A DNA stretch of 58,519 nucleotides from Bacillus sp. EB600. Its GTDB lineage: Bacteria; Bacillota; Bacilli; Bacillales; Cytobacillaceae. The translations under genes were made by a program, and so were the position numbers. Location of the stretch: positions 1 through 58,519 of the forward strand of contig NZ_JAEVLT010000029.1 in assembly GCF_024494385.1 (NCBI RefSeq), in the 5' to 3' direction. Shown here piece after piece: positions 44,535 through 53,502 of the stretch. Within the stretch, counting starts at the first letter, position 1, and each line of letters starts with the position of its first letter. The notes beneath the pieces were generated by a model. That model saw only the letters and a list, made by a program, of their open reading frames with translations. It was not told the DNA's origin and did not search any database.

Positions 44535-45515
44535 TTATGATCTCGCTAATTCTTTTACTTGGGCTTCACGCTCTACGTCATCGCGGCGACGATCACCCCA
44601 ATATGCGGAACCATTTTTCAAATATTCTTCATAAGTCCATTTCACTGGTTCCCAGTCTGGCTCGAAGATTAAGTAGCCGTTTGTAAAGATTTCAAGACGT
44701 AAGCCGCTTCCTGGGTCTTTTACGTAAATGTACATTGCTTGAGAAATACCATGTTTACCAGGACCAACGAATTGTACATCTGCTTCGCATAAAATGTCAG
44801 CAGCACGAAGTAGGTCTTGTGCATTATCTAACCAGTATGCGATATGGTGCATTTCGTTTGGCTCTTTTGAACGTGATGTAGACATGATTGCTACGTCATG
44901 TACTAAGTTTGTTACTGATAACCAGCTTGCTACTTGGACATCGTCTGGATTTACAAAATATTCTCGTAGCTTAAAGCCTAATGCTTCTTGTAAAAATTTT
45001 ACGATCTCTGTGTTGTCGTGAGAAGTTTGTAAGTTTACATGATCGATACGGCGTGGAGATACACCTTTCGCCCAAGATTTATAAGTTTGGTTTTTAAGTA
45101 CTGATTTACGAGATACATCAGCAGGTGTTTTTTCCATATCGTAGTAAAGTTCGAAATGGTGACCGCTTGGTAATTCGAAGCAGATTGCTTCACCTTGCGC
45201 TACTTCTTCGCCTGCTTCTTTCCAACGTACTTCTGTACCAGCATCTTCTAATAATTTTGCAAAAGTGGCAATGTCCTCGCGACGTTTTGTACGCCAGCCG
45301 ATGTGATCGATGTAAGAAGTCTCACCAGCTGTAATTGATAATGTATGGTGTTCGAAGTCGCCCCAAGCTCGTAAGTAGTGTACGCCATCTACTACCTCTG
45401 TTTCTTCTAAGCCGATTGTGTCGCGGAAGAACCATAAAGATTTTTCAAGATCTGCTGACACTAAAGCTACGTGTCCTAATTTTGCAATTTCCGGTGCGTA
45501 AAGGAATTTTTTCAT
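44535..45515 (-). CDS. extradiol (catechol 2,3-) dioxygenase
   Basis: The 326-residue protein has the two-barrel VOC fold of type I extradiol dioxygenases. Iron ligands are His159 (RIDHVNL), His223/224 (MHHIAYW) and Glu275 (GLRLEIFTNG); conserved His206 and His255 lie between them. It inserts O2 next to the two hydroxyls of a catechol to give a yellow 2-hydroxymuconic semialdehyde-type product. The hydrolase gene upstream suggests a substrate that gives a ketone ring-fission product, such as a 3-substituted catechol. GAGGTGAAAA precedes the ATG. Confidence 0.92.
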   Translation of the reverse strand: MKKFLYAPEIAKLGHVALVSADLEKSLWFFRDTIGLEETEVVDGVHYLRAWGDFEHHTLSITAGETSYIDHIGWRTKRREDIATFAKLLEDAGTEVRWKEAGEEVAQGEAICFELPSGHHFELYYDMEKTPADVSRKSVLKNQTYKSWAKGVSPRRIDHVNLQTSHDNTEIVKFLQEALGFKLREYFVNPDDVQVASWLSVTNLVHDVAIMSTSRSKEPNEMHHIAYWLDNAQDLLRAADILCEADVQFVGPGKHGISQAMYIYVKDPGSGLRLEIFTNGYLIFEPDWEPVKWTYEEYLKNGSAYWGDRRRDDVEREAQVKELARS

Positions 45516-45577
45516 TTATTTTCACCTCATAAATAGATGTTTTTTTTTTATAAATCACATTTTTTTGAATACTACTA

Positions 45578-46747
45578 TTACCCTTGAATGTTTGTATTAA
45601 CTCCGAACAAATGTCTACCGTAACCTAAAATGCCGTCTTCATATAAAGAAGTAATGTGTGTTGCGATTGCCATTAAGTCACGAGTGAATAGCTCTACTGG
45701 GTGACCTTTTAATAATGCGTGTCCACCTAAAGTAAGTAGTGATTTTACGCCGATTTGTGTACACTTATCGATAATCTTTGCACGGATTGCTTTATATTTT
45801 GCCCCTTCGTATGGGCCACCTTTATCTGTTTCCATCATTGCGATGTATTCATTTAATAAACTTTTAGCAGAAAGCATTTCAAGCTTTAACTCCGAAAGCA
45901 CGCGTTGGCTCGTAGGAGAATCTTTTTCGTTTATGCCAGAGAAGCGTACGCGACCTGCTGTATGCTTTTCGAATTCGTCAAGTACACGCTTTGCACCACC
46001 AACAGCCATCGCTGCGAACCCTACATAGAAGCCAGGGTAGAATGGTGTGTTGTAGTATAAGTAGCCTTGATCGAACTCTTCATACGGTGGTTGGCTCTTT
46101 TCGATAATTTTGCTAAAGCGTAAAATTGCATCAGGCTTAACGAAAACTTTATCCACGATTAATGTATTACTACCTGATCCACGAAGACCAAGCGAATCCC
46201 AAGTTTTCACAACTTCTAAGTCAGATACTTTTAATAAAATACCTACACGCTCAGGTTCGTCGTTGTCTTCGAATTTCATAATTGCGCCAACCCCAACCCA
46301 ATCGCAGTAATTGATGCCGCTTACAAAGTTGTACTTACCTGAAACGATATAGCCGTCTTCAACTGGTTCTACTTTGCCGATTGGTGCAAATACATCAGCT
46401 ACAAAGCCACCTTGGTTAATGACTTCATCGCGAATGTGCCTTGGATAGTAGCATACCCAAGAGTTGTGTACTGAGAAGAAGTATGTTAACCACGAAGCAG
46501 ATAAGTTGTGGTAACCAACTGTACTTACCATATCAACGAACGTGCGCCAATCAAGTTGTGGATAGCCAAACTCTTTCGGTAAAATTAAACGATGAATTCC
46601 CTCCTCACGGATAATATCCGCGATGCGTGGAGAAATTGTCGAGTTTAGATCTGCTTCGATTGCTTCTAACTCTGCAGCTTCACCGATACGCTTTGCTTTT
46701 TGCATAATTTCTTCATAAGTCGCTTTATTTTCAACTACTGTTACCAT
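45578..46747 (-). CDS. flavin-dependent monooxygenase, acyl-CoA-dehydrogenase fold (HsaA/HpaH-C2 type)
   Basis: The 389-residue protein has the acyl-CoA dehydrogenase fold but lacks its catalytic glutamate motif. It shows the pattern of the group D hydroxylases: EEGIHRLILPKEFGYPQLDW, SWLTYFFSVHNSWVCYYP, and the flavin-binding SLGLRGSGSNTLIVDKVFV. These hydroxylate a phenol ortho to its hydroxyl with reduced flavin supplied by a separate reductase. A flavin reductase gene lies at 51631. It sits between the hydrolase and the dioxygenase and should produce the catechol. GGAAGGAATG precedes the ATG. Confidence 0.87.
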   Translation of the reverse strand: MVTVVENKATYEEIMQKAKRIGEAAELEAIEADLNSTISPRIADIIREEGIHRLILPKEFGYPQLDWRTFVDMVSTVGYHNLSASWLTYFFSVHNSWVCYYPRHIRDEVINQGGFVADVFAPIGKVEPVEDGYIVSGKYNFVSGINYCDWVGVGAIMKFEDNDEPERVGILLKVSDLEVVKTWDSLGLRGSGSNTLIVDKVFVKPDAILRFSKIIEKSQPPYEEFDQGYLYYNTPFYPGFYVGFAAMAVGGAKRVLDEFEKHTAGRVRFSGINEKDSPTSQRVLSELKLEMLSAKSLLNEYIAMMETDKGGPYEGAKYKAIRAKIIDKCTQIGVKSLLTLGGHALLKGHPVELFTRDLMAIATHITSLYEDGILGYGRHLFGVNTNIQG

Positions 46748-46771
46748 TTGATCATTCCTTCCAAAAATAGT

Positions 46772-47668
46772 TTATTGTGCTGTAACTGCTTGATCTTCTT
46801 CCACTGCTAAAAAATCGATGACAAGTTTGTTCACGATTTCTGGTTGGTCAGTTTGTGCTTGGTGACCGCAGTTTTCGATATATTCGAATTTAATGTTCGG
46901 TAATAATTTCTCAAGCTTATAACCTGTCTCAACTGGTGCAACAGAATCTTGGTTACCCCAAATGAATAAGCCAGGGATTTTTAATTTTGGAAATGCATCT
47001 TTAATGCAGTAACGATCCCAAAGCATTGGTTCTTCATTCATTTTTGCTAAGTAAGCATCGAACGCTAGATTTGATTCTCTTACACCTGGGCGAGTTGCTG
47101 CTTGATGACGTAGTTGAATTAGTTCTTCAGGAATGACTGTGTCTTCACTTGAATTGCGATACATAAATTTACGTAACGATTCTTCTGTATAGTCGTAACC
47201 AATCACTTCTAAGAATGAACGTAGCTTTCTTTCGGGTACTTCTTGCATCGCTTGATAAATTGTATTACTGCCGATGTAAACAACCTTATTTACTTTTTCA
47301 GGGTGGTCAATTGCATATTTAGCTGCAATGTATGCACCTTGTGAGTTGCCGACAAGTGATACTTCATCTAGGCATAATGCTTCAATAAAATCATGTACAT
47401 GGTTCACTAAGCTTTGATGACCATTTACTGGCCATGCGTGAGGGCGTGCATCTGTGAAGCCCATTGATAGTTGGTCTACTGCGTATGCGCGGAAGCCAGC
47501 TTTTGCTAATGCAGGTAACATAAAACGCCAACCCGCTGCGCCGCAAGCTCCAGGTCCTGCACCATGTAGTAAAATTACAGCTGGTCCTTCTGTTCCGGCC
47601 CAGGAATAATGTGTACGTACACCGTTCGCTAATACGTAACTATTATGAAATCCTTCAAAAATTGTCAT
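46772..47668 (-). CDS. alpha/beta hydrolase, meta-cleavage product hydrolase
   Basis: The 298-residue protein has the alpha/beta hydrolase fold with the oxyanion segment LLHGAGPGACG and the triad Ser109 (GNSQG), Asp241 (WGNQDSVAP) and His269 (ENCGHQAQ). The G-x-GPGA segment is typical of hydrolases that split C-C bonds of meta-ring-fission products (BphD/MhpC type). It would release a carboxylic acid and 2-hydroxypenta-2,4-dienoate. It is the first gene of the minus-strand operon; AAGGGGGC precedes the ATG. The regulator at 47836 is divergent. Confidence 0.9.
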   Translation of the reverse strand: MTIFEGFHNSYVLANGVRTHYSWAGTEGPAVILLHGAGPGACGAAGWRFMLPALAKAGFRAYAVDQLSMGFTDARPHAWPVNGHQSLVNHVHDFIEALCLDEVSLVGNSQGAYIAAKYAIDHPEKVNKVVYIGSNTIYQAMQEVPERKLRSFLEVIGYDYTEESLRKFMYRNSSEDTVIPEELIQLRHQAATRPGVRESNLAFDAYLAKMNEEPMLWDRYCIKDAFPKLKIPGLFIWGNQDSVAPVETGYKLEKLLPNIKFEYIENCGHQAQTDQPEIVNKLVIDFLAVEEDQAVTAQ

Positions 47669-47835
47669 TGTTTTGCCCCCTTGTTGTTATTTTCTGTTTT
47701 GAGTATAACTGTTAAAATTTTTAAACGTCATAGCGATTTTTATTGAATGAATAGTAAAAATAATTAAAATTTATTGAAAAATGAATTTTGCTTTTGTAAT
47801 ATGGGAAATAGAAAATCAATGGGGGTGAGATTTTA

Positions 47836-49641
47836 GTGAGTGAAATTGCATTTGATTCTAACGAAACGAAAAATATTTTAATGTCGGCAAATGCCTTCCA
47901 CACATTAAAAAACAATTTATTTAACAACATTGGCTCTCATAAAACGAAAGGCTTTTTATTCCGATTTGGTAAAGAGTTTGGGATGGAATCAGCAAAAAAT
48001 ATGCTCCGAAATAAAAACTCGATGAATCCTGTCGGTAAAAGGCATTCGCGATTAGGTCACGTAAAAGATGTTATTTTCATGGGGGAAATTGTGCGCCATC
48101 CGGACGGCACGATTGAATGTATTGATACGTGGGGACAATGGGTAGAATCTTTCGAAGCAGAATTACATCTTAAAAATTACGGATTAGCAAATGAATGTGT
48201 TTGTCATATGTTATGTGGCTTCGCGAGTGGTGCATTGACATATGAGTTTGGCGAGTCCATTATTGCCGTTGAGTACAAGTGCGTCGCAAAAGGTGATCCA
48301 TGCTGCGAGTTTAAAGTGCGTTTGGAGCGCGATTGGCTTAAAGAGAAGGAGGATCTTATTAACCTTTATCAAAACGACAACATTCTATCCGAGCTTGAAA
48401 TGACATACGATGCACTTTTGCATCATAAGCAAATGCTCGAAAAAATTTCGATATTTCAAGGTCAACTCACACAAAAAGTAACAGATAAGCATTCGATGGA
48501 TGAAATTGTGCAGGCAGCGTATGAGCTGTTAAACATCCCGATTTTGATTGAGGATAAACATGGCACTCCGTTAAGTCAAATTGGTTTAACGGAAGAAAAG
48601 CAGCTAGTAATAAAAAAAGATATGGCGAAATTATCGCATTTTGTCGATAAGCACAACGTATCGCATTACAAAGGCGATAATCATCGGAAGTTGACGTCAC
48701 CTGTTCTTATTAATAAAAAAAGTTATGCCACATGTTCGTTTATTTACTTTGATGAAAAGCATATGGATGAAAACGACCACTTATTTTTAGAGCGTATTTC
48801 GACGGTCGTGGCGTTATGTATTTTATACGAGGAGGCGCAGTTTGAAGATCAACAACGTATGCGTAGCTCGCTATTAGAGCGCTTAATCCATAGTCGAAAT
48901 ATTAAAGATATCGAATCTTACTATAAATTTTTACCGTTTAAGTTTCAGCCACCGTTTTCTACAGGTATTATTAGTGTGAAAAAGAAAAAGAAAAATCACG
49001 AAATTATTGACATACATGACCAGCTGACAGAACTGTCTAAGTTAGCAGGGGAGTGGGATTTATCTTGTATTTTTGCAATACTAGGGGAAGAAATTGCTCT
49101 ACTTAACTCACTAAATAGCGATAAGCAAGGTTGGCAAAAGAAAATCACGAAAATTTTTCAAAAGATGGAGAAGCAAAATAGCAATTATAAATATTCAATC
49201 GGGCTTAGCGGAACGTTTAGCAACTTTAAAGATTTCGATCGTTCTCTACAAGAGGCGCGTATCGCACAGCGCTTCCCAAACCAAAAGCTACTAACAGATT
49301 ACGAAGATTTAGGAATGCTTGGCGATATCGTAAAAAACATGAGCATTGAGCAGCTGCATGAAATGGCGAAAAAGACGTTAAAAGACTTATACAATTTCAA
49401 TGATCTACGTAAAAAAGAATTGTTGCACACGCTTTACGTCTATTTATTAAATAGCCAGCGCTTAAAAGAAACGATGGATGAGTTGGCGTTATCAATCGGC
49501 GGTATCCAATATCGTATAAAGCAAATTGAGGAACAGCTACAAATTTCACTAAAAAACGCATCAACAGCAGCGTATACTTTATTAGTTATTCAGGCGCTAA
49601 TATTGTCGGATAGCTTAAACTTTGAGGAATTTGCACGATAA
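47836..49641 (+). CDS. XylR_N/V4R-sensor regulator with PucR-type helix-turn-helix
   Basis: The 601-residue protein has an N-terminal XylR_N-like ligand domain (residues 1-90) and then a V4R domain (about 95-165) ending in AKGDPCCEFKV. A coiled region (170-205), a GAF-like domain (210-330) and a PucR/CdaR-type C-terminal HTH (about 540-595) follow. In proteobacterial XylR/DmpR the same sensor drives a sigma-54 AAA+ domain. Here no AAA+ domain is present and a PucR HTH takes its place. It probably senses a phenol directly and controls the divergent operon and the reductase gene. The GTG start follows GGGGGTGAG. Confidence 0.88.
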   Translation: MSEIAFDSNETKNILMSANAFHTLKNNLFNNIGSHKTKGFLFRFGKEFGMESAKNMLRNKNSMNPVGKRHSRLGHVKDVIFMGEIVRHPDGTIECIDTWGQWVESFEAELHLKNYGLANECVCHMLCGFASGALTYEFGESIIAVEYKCVAKGDPCCEFKVRLERDWLKEKEDLINLYQNDNILSELEMTYDALLHHKQMLEKISIFQGQLTQKVTDKHSMDEIVQAAYELLNIPILIEDKHGTPLSQIGLTEEKQLVIKKDMAKLSHFVDKHNVSHYKGDNHRKLTSPVLINKKSYATCSFIYFDEKHMDENDHLFLERISTVVALCILYEEAQFEDQQRMRSSLLERLIHSRNIKDIESYYKFLPFKFQPPFSTGIISVKKKKKNHEIIDIHDQLTELSKLAGEWDLSCIFAILGEEIALLNSLNSDKQGWQKKITKIFQKMEKQNSNYKYSIGLSGTFSNFKDFDRSLQEARIAQRFPNQKLLTDYEDLGMLGDIVKNMSIEQLHEMAKKTLKDLYNFNDLRKKELLHTLYVYLLNSQRLKETMDELALSIGGIQYRIKQIEEQLQISLKNASTAAYTLLVIQALILSDSLNFEEFAR

Positions 49642-49747
49642 AAAACAAATTATATTTAATTGAAATACTTAAATGTTTTATTAATTGTTTGAAGCGTACG
49701 CCGAAATGGCAACGGTTTCTTGGTGAATATCACTATTAAACAAAAAA

Positions 49748-49786
49748 GACTGTGGACAAACTCCTTTTTTGAGTTTGTCTACAGTC
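49748..49786. terminator. bidirectional terminator
   Basis: GACTGTGGACAAACTC, loop CTTTTTT, then GAGTTTGTCTACAGTC form a 16-bp stem with one mismatch, flanked by A-run and T-run. It lies between the regulator gene and the convergent broken MFS gene and can end transcription from both sides. Confidence 0.88.
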
Positions 49787-49830
49787 GGATACATTTTTTC
49801 TTATGGGATAAACTATGTTGAATTTTTTTA

Positions 49831-51089
49831 TTAATCTACAACAACATCTAAGTTCATTTGTTCTTCTTCGGCCGTACGACGACTTGCATCTTCTTTTTCA
49901 GTTGCTGTAATTTTTAATTTACGTGTAGCTAATAACACCATTGCGGTTACAACATATAAACTAATTATAATTAAGACCCCTGAGTTGAACGAACGTCATC
50001 ACTTGCAAGAGTAATTAAGTAACCAGTAATCCATGGACCAATTATACCAGCTATACTTGAAATAGATACTAAGTTTTTCGGAATGATCAACCTTGGGATC
50101 GCAGTATTTAACGGTAATAAGCTTGTGTTCATTACTAATCCTACTCCTAAGAAAACATGCTAAAACTGGGGAAGATACAATCGTTGTCATTGCGTAAGAG
50201 GCCGAACCAACAAGTAATACTGTAACTAATACACGGTCATAAGATTTGATAATGCTTTTATTTTTCTTGAATAAGACGTCTGTAAATTTACCTGCACAAA
50301 TTGCGAATACTGTACCTGCAATACCCATTCCAGCGAATATTAAGCTCATACTTTGTGGCTCAAGATCAACGATTTTTGTTAAGTAAGTTGGTGCCAATGT
50401 AAGAACCCAAGTTGTAATCCACATTGATACGAAACCTATAATAAAAAAAGATAATACAAACGGGTTGATTAATACTTTTAAAATATACTTGAACGGTACT
50501 TCCTTGTTAGAAGCTAAAGATTTTACGTCTTCGACCAGTGGTTGCTTCGGCTCGTCTCTCATAAAGAAGAAGAGTGCCCATGCAAAGCTTGCTACCCCAA
50601 ACAATGCAAATGAATGCTGCCAACCTAAGTTTGTAATACCCATAACTATAAGTGATGCAGCTAAATACGTACCAACTGTTGTACCAGAAGTCATAATAGC
50701 TGTAGCGACACCACGTTGTGCACTAGTGAACCATCGGGCAAGGTGTACTAGGCAAAAACCGAGTGTACCACCATCGAAGAAACCTAAGACAACACGTAGT
50801 AAAATTAAGTGTGTTAACGTTTCCACAAAATAAGCGCTTGCAAATGAAATTGTCCATCCAGTAGCAATCATCATTAATAAATATTTTGTGTTGAAGCGAT
50901 ACGTTAATGTACCTAAAATAATACTTCCGACAGCATATGCAGCGAAGAAGCTACTTCCTACTAAACCAAACTGATCGTAAGATAAATTTAGTTAGACATG
51001 ATTGGTTCTGCGGCTAATCCTAAAACTGATTTATCCGTATAGTTTAAAACAGATAGTAAGAATAGAAATCCTAATACAACCCAACGCAT
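49831..51089 (-). pseudogene. MFS transporter gene (frameshifted)
   Basis: Reading the minus strand from the ATG at 51089 gives MRWVVLGFLFLLSVLNYTDK, which then hits a frame break after MSN near 51000. The largest open piece (50874-49999) covers helices 2-9. Further shifts occur near 50155 and 49985 before the end …EEEQMNLDVVVD at 49831. Each break is a one-base change, so the gene was lost recently. Motif and topology fit an aromatic acid:H+ or anion symporter. It probably imported the substrate of the meta-cleavage operon. Confidence 0.85.
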
Positions 51090-51630
51090 ATAAAATCCCC
51101 CTTGTATTACCGTATTGTCACCATCCACATTGTTTCACAATTCAATTGTTAGATTTTTCCAAAAGTTCTCGAGATAATTCCACGACTCCATTTTTCTCCA
51201 AGACAAGTGTCAACGTTTTCAAAAAATTGTTAGGATAATTTCACACCTCCATTTGTTTTGCAAGAAACGCATTCATTCAGCATTATTTTTACTTTTTAAA
51301 AAGTGTATAATGGGAAAATTCTGAATACGAATCTTCCATGAAAAGAATTCTATTTAAAAAAAAGAGATTTACAAGAAAAAAAGAATGATACTAATTTGGG
51401 TTTGAAAGAGAACAAAAAAGAAAAAACTAAATTTCCATTCCAAAAAGTGAAGTTTTAAACATTAGGATATATTGATAAATTTGATTTTTTCTAAAAATTT
51501 TTCACAAAAAAAAATTTGGTTTAGTGTAAATTTTATTGTTTTTATCTGAATTTTCAATAAAAAATACAGTGATAAATTTAAATAGACTCATTTATGATTA
51601 AATCATTCGGTTAAGAATGGAGGAATTGGG
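51090..51630. other. 540-bp AT-rich control region, divergent
   Basis: No coding frame. The region separates the broken MFS gene and the reductase gene, so it should contain both promoters. A degenerate direct repeat (GATAATTCCACGACTCCAT near 51172 and GATAATTTCACACCTCCAT near 51234) stands out and could be a regulator site. The last 150 bp are very AT-rich. Confidence 0.4.
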
Positions 51631-52104
51631 ATGGATGATCGTTTATTTAGAGATACAATGGGAAAGTTTGCTACAGGCGTAACAGTTCTTTTAACAGAAT
51701 ACGAGGAAGAAACACATGGAATGACAGCAAATGGTTTCATGTCAGTATCATTGGATCCGAAACTTGTCTTAATTTCTATTGGACATAAAGCAAAATTTTT
51801 AGAAAAAGTTTCACAGTCTAAAAAATATACAGTAAATATTTTAGCGGAAGATCAAGAGTATTATTCACGTCATTTCGCTGGGAAACCTGGTGAAGCAGTA
51901 GAATTTGAAACGTTAGCTGAGCTACCAGTATTAAAAGGGGCTATCGCTCAAATCGCATGTGAAGTCGTATCGGAACATGTAGAAGGTGACCATACATTAT
52001 TCATTGGTAAAGTAGTAGATTTACGTCTTGAGGATAAAAATCCGTTATTGTTCTTCAGTGGTAAATATCGTCAATTGACTGAGGTAGAAACAGTTAAGCC
52101 ATAA
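51631..52104 (+). CDS. flavin reductase-family protein
   Basis: The 157-residue protein has the FMN-binding split barrel of HpaC-type reductases: TGVTVLLTEYEEETHGMTANGFMSVSLDPKLVLISIG near the N-terminus and a closing LLFFSGKYRQL. It would use NAD(P)H to make reduced flavin for the monooxygenase at 45578-46747. GGAGGAATTGGG precedes the ATG. The genes after it (acetaldehyde dehydrogenase and aldolase) are broken, but the frame and spacing suggest they once formed one operon. Confidence 0.9.
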   Translation: MDDRLFRDTMGKFATGVTVLLTEYEEETHGMTANGFMSVSLDPKLVLISIGHKAKFLEKVSQSKKYTVNILAEDQEYYSRHFAGKPGEAVEFETLAELPVLKGAIAQIACEVVSEHVEGDHTLFIGKVVDLRLEDKNPLLFFSGKYRQLTEVETVKP

Positions 52105-52159
52105 AAGGAGAATTGTCTATAAATATTCAAATAATGGCTGAAGCATTGCTTAGAGCAGA

Positions 52160-52435
52160 AATGTGAATATGGTTACGTGCGGTGGTCAGGCGACGATTCC
52201 AATCATTCATGCAATAAATAGTATTGTGCCTGTAGAATGTGCTGAAATTGTCGCAACAACCGCAAGTCTTTCTGCTGGCCCTGGTACACGCGCACATATC
52301 ATGAATTTACAAAATGGTGCAGCGGACTATTTACCGGCATACGCTGGTAACTTAGATATTATGACGGCAGCTGCAGTGCAAGTTGGCAATGAAATTGCGC
52401 GTCATTTACAGCGCGTGAAGGAAGTTATCTCATGA
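52160..52435 (+). pseudogene. acylating acetaldehyde dehydrogenase (MhpF/BphJ type), internally deleted
   Basis: The frame [19 protein letters not shown]… with the catalytic Cys, followed by SAGPGTRAH, then jumps to the C-terminal [25 protein letters not shown]. The N-terminal NAD domain and most of the middle are missing. The normal enzyme is about 300 residues; here 90 remain. It made acetyl-CoA from acetaldehyde at the end of the meta-cleavage pathway. Confidence 0.85.
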
Positions 52436-52466
52436 CATTAAATATTTTAGATGTATCGTTTACTGT

Positions 52467-52961
52467 TGAGTGATAATAAAGTTGTTTAATATTTCATGTG
52501 CAAGCGAAAAGACTAAAAAAATATAAGCCCTTCACCACTGCCGACCTAAGAAAGGATTTTTTTTAATAAACATTTTAAGATAAATGGATGAGTGATTAGG
52601 GGAATTTATATGATATTTATAGAGTTAGATGAAATAGAATACAGAATTAATCAACTGAAAAAAGAATTGATTCAGATTGCTGAAATAACTGGATTAAATA
52701 GCCGTGAGACCATTTATTGCAGTCAGAAATTAGACCAACTCATTACGATCCATCAAAAATCTTCTTATAAAGAAAATAGAAATATGTTGTTAAATGGTAA
52801 TAAAGCCGTTTGAATATTAACATTTAAATAACTTTAATATCATTAGTTTTGAAATTTAATCTTCATGTTACGATCGAAATTAAACAACTTATTTTTTGTT
52901 TGCTATGAATTTAGAACTGTTTTATGCTAGTTAGACGCTTCGAAATTAAATGACTTTATTG
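52467..52961. mobile_element. 495-bp insertion carrying a Spo0E-like gene, flanked by TTACTGT repeats
   Basis: The aldolase reading frame is interrupted between two copies of TTACTGT (52460-52466 and 52962-52968). Removing the segment and one copy restores the frame exactly (…DVSFTVQLRDGSHS). The ends carry imperfect inverted sequences: AATAAAGTTGTTTAAT near 52475-52490 and the complement of AATAAAGTCATTTAAT near 52945-52960. A second related copy lies near 52875-52891. This fits a small non-autonomous insertion, but I know no such element. Confidence 0.5.
52610..52813 (+). CDS. Spo0E-like aspartyl-phosphate phosphatase family protein (copy 2)
   Basis: From the ATG at 52610 the 67-residue product begins MIFIELDEIEYRINQLKKEL and contains the Spo0E-family motif SQKLD (IYCSQKLDQLI). 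Two helices and a loop match the family. The AGGGGA sequence upstream is the likely ribosome binding site; the longest frame opens at 52592. It is clearly related to the protein at 34348. It lies inside the broken aldolase gene, in a 0.5-kb insertion. Confidence 0.8.
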   Translation: MIFIELDEIEYRINQLKKELIQIAEITGLNSRETIYCSQKLDQLITIHQKSSYKENRNMLLNGNKAV

Positions 52962-53502
52962 TTACTGTACAGTTACGCGATGGAAGTCACTCTGTACGTC
53001 ATATGTTTACAGAGGAACAAGTACGTGCAGCAGCAAAAGGTTTAAATGCAGCGGGTGTTCGCTATTTTGAAGTATCACATGGAGATGGCTTAGGTGGCTC
53101 TTCATTACAATACGGCTTGTCAGTAACTGATGAATTAAAGCTTATTGAAGTTGCTGTATCAGAATGTACAACTTCAGAAGTAGCTATGTTATTAATTCTT
53201 GGAATCGGTACAAAACAGGATTTAGAAAATATTTATATAAATTAATGGACACAGCAAATGATGTGATTGCACCAATAATGCAACAATCATAAGAAATAAC
53301 TAGTAGTAGCTTAACTTTAGGTTATGCTGGCGTGTACTCAAGCTTCTTGCTACATCCACAAAAAGCTGCAAAACAATTTGGTGTCGATGAACGTGACCTT
53401 TTAATAAAAATCGGACAAATGAAGGCTGTTGGTGGACAAGAAGATTTAATTTATGAAGTAGCACAAAATTTAGCAAGGTAAAAGAAAAAGGAGAGAATCG
53501 CA

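Larger units (their letters stand above)
52434..53481 (+). pseudogene. 4-hydroxy-2-oxovalerate aldolase (MhpE/BphI type), interrupted and decayed
   Basis: The gene starts with [12 protein letters not shown] and stops. The frame resumes 0.5 kb downstream with LRDGSHSVRHMFTEEQVRAA and EVSHGDGLGGSSLQYG, is broken again near 53245, and ends with GYAGVYSSFLLHPQKAAK…GGQEDLIYEVAQNLAR at 53481. The middle of the barrel is missing. In intact form it splits 4-hydroxy-2-oxovalerate into pyruvate and acetaldehyde. A segment with a Spo0E-like gene lies inside the 5' end. Confidence 0.87.
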
